A program made the translations under genes and the position numbers. Shown piece by piece: positions 1 through 10,900 of a stretch of 64,000 nucleotides of DNA. The first letter of the stretch is position 1. Every line of letters starts with the position of its first letter. The stretch comes from Casuarius casuarius (Eukaryota > Chordata > Aves > Casuariiformes > Casuariidae), in assembly GCA_003342895.1 (NCBI GenBank), contig PTFA01000012.1, positions 7,054,252 to 7,118,251 of the forward strand, read 5' to 3'. The notes below the pieces were generated by a model. The model was given only the letters and a program-made list of their open reading frames with translations. It did no database searches and had not been told where the DNA came from.

Positions 1-1757
1 AGAATTCTGATTTATTTCCAAGGTGCCTGCTTCCTAAATATTCAACATTTCAGTCTCTTTAAACAGCAAAAAGAGAACAGTAAATAATACCTAAGTACCA
101 GTAAGTGAAAATAAATATTAAGTTGACGGTAGCCCAGGCTTTCCTCTGTTTTAGAAATACTGACACATTCATAGGACCACTCAGAGCTGGGTTCACATTC
201 ACCTTACACAACTTCAAATTTAGCTTAGAAGGTACTCATACCCTCTTACAGACCACTCAATTTAAATCACCATTTGGAACTGCTTAACTGTCCACTGGCT
301 TTAGATTTAGATACCTCAGTTCAGCAAGAAGATAGTCCCTTTCAGAAGGGAAAGAGCCTACCAGCTTATGAGTTGCAAGCATAAATTCTAAGCTATTTGC
401 AGAAACCTCTGTTTCTTTTGCTGTCTTGCACAGCCCTTCTTGCACCAGGCAAGAAGGCAGTACTTCAATTCCTCAATACATTGCATGAAAACTAGAAAAA
501 AGTTATAGGCTTAATGTAGCTATCTAACCTCTCATGGTAATTCCCTTCTAGTTTTGTTACATTAGGCAGAAGTAATACACTGTTCTGCTAAATTTGGCAG
601 AAGCCTGAAGACCATACTAGCATCAGTTCTTTGTATCGGTCAGTTACGTTTTAAGTCAACACTATTTTCCTGAGTTTGCACGCTGTTTCTAGATCCCTTA
701 ATAGAGGAGAACTAGGGCTACCCCCACGATTTATTTCACTAGGGCCACAAAAGTTTAAGAAATTTCTTTCCAGATACAGAAACAGCAAAAATGAAAGCAG
801 TCTTTATTATTTAAGATGTAGCATGAGCAACTGGTTTATCTGCTGTTATCAAATAAAGTGGCTTGCTGGGAACTATTAAGCAAGAATTGTATGCAAGTAG
901 GCACAGAACTGAAACCTTAAATTGAAATATTGACTTAGATTCCTGGATTCTTTTTCAGATTCTATGATGCTTTAATTGCCTACTGCAAGTTATCGATACA
1001 ATTAACATACTTTTATCAGCACAGGCCATAAAATGGAGAAGTGCTGAATAACTTCATAACCATAGAAAACACAGACTGCACTAAATTAGGCAGCAAAAAT
1101 ACCCATAGCCCAGAGAACGCTGACTGAAGAGATTAAAGACCGCAACTAAAAACTAATATTCTATAGCTTTCTAGCAGGTCACAATAAAATATACACCCGT
1201 TCTCCACATTTCTGGAGAATTTCTTACCCTCAGAGAAGGAAATATATTTCTAATATTTCCTCCTTAAGTGCCAAATTTATGACTAGAGAACTGCATAGAT
1301 AATACAATGCACCACACAGGAATGTCCCTGCACTGAGGGGACAATGTAGGATTAGAAGGGAACTATATAAAACAATTAAAGAATACAGTAAGGTGCGGCC
1401 ACTGAGCTGATACAGTCACTTTGCTTTCTGCTGTCAGATATTGAAATTTTGCTAGAACAGCTTATTTTGTCATTTACAGACAGATTACACTAATTAGTTG
1501 TTCATGCTCAGTTACCAACACAAAAATAGTCAGTAAGTCAGGTGTACAAACCATCCTTTTTGTGCTCAGTTAAATAGCTATTAAAGAGACCAGACACTTC
1601 CAGCAGACTGTCAGGTCTGTTACTGGAACTACTTTATGCACACAAGCAAACAATGAAGAAAGATTAATTTTGAGGTCACTCCACAAAAACATTTTAATAT
1701 GCTGTAGTTCATGATCTATATAGGCAATGCATTATAACCATTTCAAAAAGAAGTTAC
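1..1757 (-). other. SLCO4C1: SLCO4C1 intron 3, 5' part (cut by window edge)
   Basis: AT-rich sequence downstream of the exon 3 donor (GT at 1757-1756). I looked for the next conserved OATP exon on the minus strand and saw none, so the intron probably continues past position 1. The open frames at 105-287 and 676-879 on the plus strand are short and resemble no protein I know. Confidence 0.8.
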
Positions 1758-1952
1758 CTATATAAAGGGAAGATTTGTGTTTTGGGACACTGTCATCAAT
1801 AAAAGCTGTCCCCAAAGTATATAGTGGAGTTCCTCCAACTCCCAGCAACAGCTGGGCCAGGATAAAGACATATAGGTATCTGGAAAGTGAAGACTTCGTG
1901 CTGGCACTGCAAGTGAAGTTAGCAGAGTTTGTTCCTGGAATTTGACATGTAT
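1758..1952 (-). CDS. SLCO4C1: SLCO4C1 coding exon 3 (extracellular loop 2 and TM4)
   Basis: A 195-base exon found by translating the minus strand beyond the simple open frames. The acceptor is TCTTTCAG|ATACATG and the donor ATATAG|GTAACT. Phase 1 is kept at both ends, so it joins exon 2 as GLU-ASP (E160-D161). It encodes DTCQIPG, a serine/threonine-rich loop with cysteines C163 and C175 and sequon N172-F-T, then TM4 RYLYVFILAQLLLGVGGTP and LYTLGTAFIDDSVPKHKSS. The LGVGGTPLYTLGTAFIDD stretch is a strongly conserved OATP segment. The next exon should begin with the rest of Gly226 and a TGYA-like stretch. I did not find it between 1 and 1757. Confidence 0.95.
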   Translation of the reverse strand: MHVKFQEQTLLTSLAVPARSLHFPDTYMSLSWPSCCWELEELHYILWGQLLLMTVSQNTNLPFI

Positions 1953-4900
1953 CTGAAAGACAGAAACAACAAGACTTTAAAATTCAGTTATCCAACTCAT
2001 CACATTCCAGTTAAGGAAAAACATGTGCTGAAAGCTAAACTACACACAGTGTTGATGTTGCTAGGCTCCCATTTTAATCTTCAGCCCTACTATTGATCTG
2101 CTATATGACAGGGCCCTGACCTTCTATGACATACTATCTTAATATAATATCTTGTACCTTATGATTTTGAGGAACACTAACTCTCCATTCTTAAACAAAG
2201 GAAGAACATTAATAGCCTGAAGGACAGGAGGGAAATTGGACTGCTGGAGAAGAAAGTGCAGCTTTCAGAGTCCCAGGCAGACATAATTCCTTCTCTTACA
2301 TCCCGTTTTGAAAAAAGTGTTTCCCTATTAAAAACAACAACAAAAAAACCTAGCTGTCAGAGCATGCTGTTACATCTCCAGAATGAGAAGCTAATGTAAA
2401 GTCTCTGCATTTGTCTACAAATAAAAGCAGGAAGCAGAGGTGGAACAGGTTAAGGTTTGCACCTACTCCTGTTATGTTTGGCACTATGAGCGACGGGAAA
2501 GGAGGAAGTGAAGACAGGGAATCTGCTTTCCCTTCTCCTTCCTCTGGGTATCACTGCACCTTTAGTGCAGTCCCAAGAGACAGGACCAAAAGGAAAAAAT
2601 AAGCACAGTTCTTCCCAAGCTTCTCCACAGAAGAGTGTACAACCCTGAGAAAGAAAATAAATCCATCAGTTTGGTAGGAACAATCCATATGGAAATGGAT
2701 TTTTTTTTTTTTTAAATATTAAAACCACCTTTAGTATCAGATGTAGTAGATTCACTACTTTGCCACGAGATTACTATGGTTTTTTTCAGCTTCTTTTGCT
2801 TAAGTAAAAGGTGTTCTCAAATGTAAACAAAGGGCAAGCTTGCCTATGCTTTGGGCTCACAGGACACAGAGCTTGGCACACAACAGGTATTTGAACAGAA
2901 GTTTACACTGAAATTACCAGAAACACATCCATAGATTTTTATTATGCTGTTCTCTGGAAGTGACAGCACAGCACCACAGCTGAAATGTCATGTAGTACAC
3001 AATAGGTGATGCAGTGCTGTTGCACAGAAACCAGCAACAGCGAGAGATGGGAATACCTCACTTCAAGAGAGGAGTCAACAGCATATTCCTTCCTTTCCAC
3101 TTAGCAACAATCTGCATTTTAATGCTACACTGTGGTCACATTGGGGACATTTTATTAGGAATCACTACTCTGAAGTTATTAGAGCATATTTTCCATTTAA
3201 TGTTAAATTCATTTTCTTTAGCAATATTCCTCTCTTCTGCAGAGAATGATTTTAAGTCTTGCATCAGGTTAACTTCATATTATTTGTATGCACAACATGT
3301 AAATTTTTTGACTGTAGAAAGACACCGTCACACAACACTAATTAGTCATTCAACAGCACTGATTGTATAGAACATATCTACAGTTATGTCAATCTAACAG
3401 TTATTAGGCAAATCTAAATCTGCATTTAGCTGATTAGTGTAGTACACAAACACTATCATTAAAATAGCCACATCAGAAAACCAGTAACACAGAGCAAGAA
3501 AATATCCTGAATGATGTTAAAAGTATAGCTCAGTTTGAGATCTACAAATTGTAATGGCAATCAAATTCTAGAGTTAGAGAACCCCCAATGTTTGTTCATG
3601 TCAATCTAATGATTTAAAAAACCTGTGTCATTACATTACTAATTGATTATAGCCTCTCTCCACCAGTCTTCCAGCTCTTCAATTCAGATGCCCTAGAATA
3701 ATTATCCCGACATTTTGAGAGGAGAGAAAGTTATCACACTAGTCTGTTTTCAGAACCACATAATCAGGTCTCCAACTACAAAAAAGAGAACCACCAACAT
3801 GCACTTTAAGGTTTTAATACAATTACAATCCTTTTATTTCCATCACCTAACAGACTTTTTTTAAAAACCTCAATAAGTATACATGTATTTGCAGAGTGGA
3901 ATCACATGGACTATAGTCCATTTTAAGAAACACTTCAGAAGCAAAAAGAATAAGGTACCAATGAAACTGAGATTAGTTTAAGCCAGCATCAGCTAAAACT
4001 GCCATCAAATGTTAATTTACTCTCGACCTCAGCCATTACTGCCACCTCTCTTCTCGTGTCAGCTCAAGGTTTTGAACAGTTAAGCAGATGGGAGAAGGTT
4101 AAATTTAACCCAGATGTATGTATGTATTAAAAAAAAAAAGAAAAAAAAAAAATCAACAGTTGACTGTCCTCACAATAAAATTGTGTCAAGTGAAGATCTA
4201 CATTTTACATTTGTTCAAATGGCCATCTTGTACAAATTGAAACATGTTCCAATAAGATTTGATATGAAAATTTAAGAGTATGTTGCTCATGACATCACTC
4301 CTATTTGATGTTTTAGAGGGTAAAACTGCAATACAGAATGGTTTTATTACAGAACCCACTAGATGGAGCTCCTGTTTAGACTATAAATGTTAGAGCCAGC
4401 TCAGAGGCTGAACACCCCAAGTAACCTAAACAAGTCATAGTAATGAACAGCTGATCACATCTAAGTTACATTTGAGTCTGAAGTCTTTTAGAGAGTTTAG
4501 ACAAGACATAAGTGCTTGCGGTGGCTAAAAGTGGTAGTCCATCGGTTAGCTACTCTGGTTAGGTGGTCTGCTAGAAAGAGTATTCCATTTCTACAGAGTA
4601 TTATCATTATAATCTGTTCTGTGAATAATTTTGCAGGGTACCATGCATACAGGCTCAAAAACACATCTTAGGGCAAAAGAGTAAGTTCTAGGATGACTGT
4701 AAGCCTTATACCGGAGGCTAGATGTATTTTGCAATCCAAACTAGGCTTATCAATTCCCAACAGCTATATTAAATATTGCTCTGAACTACACTTCAAAGTT
4801 GTGCTTCAAGTGAAACTCTGTATTAATTACATATTTATTCACATAGTTAACAGCTGAACAGAGATAACCAAGTAACCAACTAGAAACCATTCAAAAATAG

Positions 4901-7900
4901 ACAAGGTGGTGGGCTTTAGTATAAAGTGCCAAGGAGATCTTCATAAAAATAGGATTGCTGAATTAAGTTGCTATTCCAAATAAAAAGTTGACTCCAAATA
5001 CATAAAAAACTTGGTAAATGACTACTCACCCAAGTAAGCAAGCAGCAAGGTGTTTTTGGTGCAGTGCTATTAAACTCTACAACTAAATGCATGGGGGGGA
5101 TACTCCATAAACAGAGCTAGCTGTACCAGATATCCTACAGGATCATGTACTGTGGTTGACTTCACTGTTAAAAGAGTGCCATTGCACACCACACAGATAT
5201 ACATTGAGCCTGCATCGGTCTGTGGATTCCCTGCACCAACAAGGGCACACTGTAGTCATTTGTCATTGGCAGTGTTCATTTTCAGTCACCTTAAGTCCTT
5301 AAACCTGCTCACCACACAGTCACAGCATGAATATCTGAATTACACTAGTCAAAACTACAACATCAGGAATTCAGTCAGCTTATAGTGGCATGGAGAAGAA
5401 AGCATGAGTTCCATTTAAAACTTCCCAGTTTCTATACTTCAAAAGTCTGTGGATCATAAGGCCTAATAAGGTATTAAATCCTACAGCATCTTTAATGGCA
5501 AAGACATTGTAAGTATTGATGAAAAGAGAATAGATTCTTGAGATCTTCCCCCTGCCATCAGTTTTGCTTGGTATCAGTTGCAGTAGTTGCCCATCTCCCT
5601 CCAAACACCCTCACACTGTCAGCATCTTGTTTCTATACAAAGAAAGTTAAACAGATTAGATCTTTCTATAGATTCAGTTCAGCTTCCCTTTCACAGTAAT
5701 AACTTTACTCAAACACTTTCTGGTCAGCTGAGATGTTATTACATTTAGAGTCAGACACAGTTTATGTACCTACCCCTTCCCCCAAATCACCTACTTAAAC
5801 TAAGTTCCAGTTGAAAGCTCTACAACTACCTTTCCTGCATCTTTCTTAGATATTCAAAAGGATAGTGGAATATGGCCTCATGCACCACATACTCCTGGCA
5901 CAGCCAGGATATAATGTATATTTTTCTTGTTCATGTAAAACAAGATAAATCTGACTACAGGTTGTTGTGGCAGAATTGCATTATAATCAAATTAGAAGAA
6001 ATCTCATTTTGGTTCCATAACAAAGCTCAGTAAAACATGTTGATTATGTATGTGGTTACATGAATTCAGCATGTTAATGCAAGTAACCTGATGTTTGTTA
6101 AGGTCAAAACCTTACTCCTACCAGCTAAAGAGACATTAGAATTGTCCAAAACTATTACAAATAAATACTTTCAATGAGCTTTGGGTGTAACTAGCTGCTT
6201 ATCTGTCAACTACTCTTTCCACTGCTTCTGTGAAGTCAGGATCAGACAATTAGCAAAACCCCTACACAGGAAGAACATGATGTGCCAACCAAAGAATCAG
6301 TTCTGTTGAGTGAATGGCTTTGTGTAGACTTCTTACCTACAGGCCAAGAAAATGTGAGAATTTTCACTGTGCTGGTGGTGGGAAGCATCATATTGAAACT
6401 AGTATTGTAGAGTAATGGGACTAATACAGTCAGAAGCAAGTAAGCTTTTGCTTCTCTGCTGTAGGTTAACAAGCAAGCATCTGCTCACAGCCTCCAAACA
6501 CTGAAGATCTTTTCTGGCCTTGCTCAGTTAAAAGTTCAGTTAACTTCTGCCTCAGATCCTCATTTATTGAATGGGGAGCAATAGCTTATTTAACTAATGG
6601 TCCATGTCTGGACAGCACATGGAAGCGTATGATGTGATTAGTACTTGAAATAAATCTATTTGTAAGTCATCGACAACTGGAAGATTGAGAACCTTTCATC
6701 AGATTGCTTAATAGCTACAATTGTTTTAGTGATCACTAATATGCTTAGTCACTGAAGGCATAAACTGTGCTTAAGCACTGCAATATTAACTAACATGATC
6801 CTGAAAGATTAAGCCATCCTACTTTTGAGATAGCTGGATGTGTACTTAGAAGCATGCCACTAAACAGAGATGCAAGTATTTGGCATTAAGCACATTCTAC
6901 TTAGCAAAGCCTTGTTTTACAAGGAGAGATAGGTAAGATCTTTTGGGTTCCTCTTTAAAACCTGTGGCTTTCTTTGAACTAAACATTTTAGAGGAACTTA
7001 GTGAAACTTGTTAGTGAATTACTCAACATGCCTTTAAAGTAGACAATAATCCCAAACCCAAGAGAATTACAGTGTGCAATAGCCTTTCAACAAAAAGCCC
7101 ACAGTAGTTCTAGCAACTTTCCTTGAACATTTATTCTACATCATTGACCTCACTTGCACTCTTAGTCACAAAAAATGCCAGATCATTTTTCACTCAAGGA
7201 ATTTTGACTGCATTCATCAATGCAAGCCAAAAGGCATTTCACTTAAATATTTCTCATAAACAAGAGCTGATATTGACATTGAGATCTTTTCTGGAAAAGA
7301 GTTCAGCATGCAGGGAAAGAGCTCTTGCTCTTACAGATTTCAGAATCATCTGATGTTGGTGTTGGAGATACCATCCCATTTTTAAGACTGATAAATATTA
7401 ACTATGTTGCATCAAATTAACAGGGTTGCACCAACTAGCTACAAGGGGTTTTTTGTTTTCAAAACAAAAATAACCTTACCTTCAAGTTTAGATCCATAGT
7501 GATATTTTCCACTACTGAAGTGTGGTAAGGAAAATATAAGTGAGCCCAATCCTAGCATAAAGGCTGAGAAAGCGAGCCACCGTGGTTTGTGCCCTCTTTC
7601 TCCAAAGAAAGATATAAACAGTGACAATATACAAAAAGCAATGTCATAGCTTGCAGAGATCAAGCCAGTGAGGGAACTGTTCAACTCATAACGCTTTTCA
7701 ATTGTAGAAATACTGATGTTAATCAGGCCGTTCACCACAATACCTAGAAGAGGAAAAAAAATAGTCAAGGAAGATAATTTCATAAATATGCAAGAGTAAA
7801 CTTACCATTGTGTGATGGCAGGGTTAAAATGAATATACTTAAAGTGATACATTATAAAGGTATTTATTAGCTATAAAATCCAGGTATATAGTGGATTGAT

Positions 7901-10900
7901 ACAGTGCCAACTTAAACCAGCCACACTGCACAGGATCTATTCAATTGTGTTCTCTCCTGCAGACACTAAACATTTAACAATCAAGTATTAAGCTAGCAAA
8001 ATACCATGCCACAGACTCTGTTAATGTATTATTAAGGTTTCATTCAGATTCAGCCTGAAGCAGAGAAATTTCTAATAGTACATTACAGTGTCATAAGATA
8101 CTACGTAACTTAACAGGAAATTAGTCAAGTCTACTTCTTCAGTAAACATGAGAATGCAAGCTAAACTGAAGCAAATTACTTAACAAGACATGGCTTTCAA
8201 ATAGTTATTGTTAAAAAAGGTCATTCTTCCCACCCCCCCTCCCCCTTAATACCCATCAAGAAGGGACAATACAAGAAGGCTTTTAAACAGGTATGCTTCC
8301 CTGTAATAGCAAAAAGTGTAAAGCTATTTAAAAATACTTTTCAACTCTTTAACTGGCAGAAGTTTGTACTGAACTTCAAAATCCTCTGATGCAGACACAT
8401 CAGACAAGACCTGGAAAAAAGCCTGTACAAACTGCTTGACTTAGGCAGAATCAAAGATGAACATCAAAAACCAGAGCTCAAAGCAGGCATTAATTGGCTA
8501 GTCTCCAGCATATACTTACACACACTGGCCATTTTCACAAAAGTGTTGGATATTAACTTGTATCTCATCCTGCCTCATTTTCTGCTTCAATGTGGGACAA
8601 GTAGCTAAATTCTCAGTTTTACTTTAACATTCCCAAAATAGGAGTCTGGTACAAGTGAGATGAATAGCCATACTTCATAACATTCTCAGATAACTTCATT
8701 ATAGTCTAATTAAACTGTTTCTGTAACAGAATATAAGCTACAGAGAAGAGTTAGGAAGTCTTGTGGTCACAGCTGTAAATAAAAGTTCTGGAACCTCACA
8801 ACTGACTCATGAAGAACACTGATGCTAGATTAAGATTGTTTCACAGCATTTTAAAAACTTACATTTTTTCATCCATCTTTTATCAGTAGTGAAATAAAGT
8901 TAGTAAGATTGAGAAAACTAGTATCTAAGCAACTCTGAATTCAGTAGCAAGACACCTAAGGAAGATGTAGAATTTTGATATAAAGCTATACATTTTGCAT
9001 AGGAGAAAGTGATCCCTTTAAAGATGATTTTAGTTGGTGCTATTGTACTGTTATTACCGGAATATTTTAAGAAATGCTTATTCTTCCCTTGTTTTCTTGT
9101 TTAGTAATTCACCTCCATCGGTTCAACTACTTAAAGTCTCAGTAATCAAACTTGCTTTTCAGGAGACACTTTCTTACTTATCAGGTATAATTAAGACTTT
9201 GTCACACATTCAGTTGGACAGGCATGTCGAGTAGGGACTTGTATGGGGACATCTGTATACAAGGCCACATGGGGAAAGTTACCTAGTCTCTCTCATGAGA
9301 CAGGCCCTTCAGTTATCCTCCCCACCGCTAAAATTCACAGAGGAGACTCCATAGTCATGCCAAGACAGACAGCACAGAAGGACAGATGAATAGAGACAGC
9401 AATGGGCTAAACTTCATTTTCAACCAGAATCACATTCTACAGAAGTGAAACCACACAAGGCTGAACTTAAACAGATCTGTTTAAAGTGCTCTACAAAATA
9501 GAAATTTTGCTCCAAATCAGTGATCAACCAGCTATTTTCTTATCAGAGTAATCCTGCCATGAGTAAACACTTCAGCTTTCTAGAAGGAAGCAGCTCCTGG
9601 TGCATTCACTTCCTAAACCCCTACCAAGCCCTTTTTATTTAGAATAACAGTTTCACCTATCTGTTAGTCTGACCACCACATTTAAGTTCATATGGGACTA
9701 ATAAAAGCATTCAGATGTTTCCATTGCCATCATTTAAAATAAAAGAGAGCTGCCAAAGGTATAAAGGAGCAGTGACCAAAGAACAATACTGGCATGAAGG
9801 AATGAACAAACAAGTTTTCCCCCATTTGCACAACACTTCATATAAGTGTTCTAAGGCCTTGGTTAATATTTGAAGTAGGTGAGCTACTCAAGTTGATTAC
9901 AGAATTATAACACATTGTCTTTTGCCTGTAGTTTTGTTGTCACCTTTAATTTACATCCCAAATGTCACAAAACCTTGCAATTCGATTTGATTAGATAATT
10001 AGATTTCATTTGTAAAAATTTCAATGTGATGAGTGGCAGGACAATTTCTCAAGCATCATCTAGTAAACAGTCACTAGAGTTTCTTCAGAAAAGATGAAAC
10101 CTGGTTGATCTTAAGACTATACCATCTGAAAAAACAAATCCTACAAGGACATCAACACATAATATTAGTATAGAAATTATGTCCCAGCTATTCTCATTCA
10201 ATACATTAGTGTCCTGCCACACGTTAGAAAACCAAAAATCCAGATTAAACTTCACTTTCTCTAATGTATTAAAAGAACATAATTGTTTTTTCTTCATCTA
10301 TTTAACAGAACAGGTTTTGAGGTTTTTTTCCTTTTTAAAGCATGGTGGCTCTTGAACAGTGATTTGCAGACACTCAGCTGAGAAACAACCAATAAAGAGT
10401 CTTTCTGGTAACCAATCTAATCTGGCTATAAAACATAGTGTTATCCAGAGTCTTCTGTCAGAATATTTTCTTCAACACTCAATTCATTCACAAACATATT
10501 GCCAAAACAACTTGCTAAGTTATCTCAAAACCAGGTTTTGTTGCTTTGTTTAATATAAGTATTACTGACATAAGGAATAAACAGCCCTTCTTATATTCTA
10601 AATATTGAGATAGCTATAGTAGCAAACAAAGTAAAAGAACTACAGCATACCAAATCACTGTATTACAAGATGCAATCATGCATTTATGCAACTCAAGTGC
10701 CATATAGAATCAGGTATTAGTCATGTAACCATGTTCTACACAAAGAAGTGTTTTCTATTCTAGAAATACAGGTTTCACCTGTATTTGAAACAGATAGAAA
10801 TGAAGAGTTAAGTTTCACTTCAGGTCTTCCAAGAAGTTGAAATACAGGGAAATCAGCTGCTAATGACAGCAATAGCCTCTTTCATAGGGCAGTTAAACAG

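Larger units (their letters stand above)
1953..7479 (-). other. SLCO4C1: SLCO4C1 intron 2
   Basis: A 5527-base intron between exons 2 and 3 with canonical ends. It is AT-rich. It contains a T run at about 2699-2713, an A-rich tract at 4129-4152 and a possible decayed MIR/L2-like fragment at about 6545-6660. The plus-strand open frame at 3014-3370 (118 codons, antisense to the gene) has no recognisable domain and is probably chance. Confidence 0.9.

Noticed and set aside
1..1757. A fourth SLCO4C1 exon left of exon 3
   Set aside because: No minus-strand segment continues the Gly226-Thr-Gly-Tyr-Ala context with proper splice sites.
3014..3370. 118-codon plus-strand frame antisense within SLCO4C1 intron 2
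   Set aside because: AT-driven hydrophobic composition, no recognised domain, no promoter or splice context.
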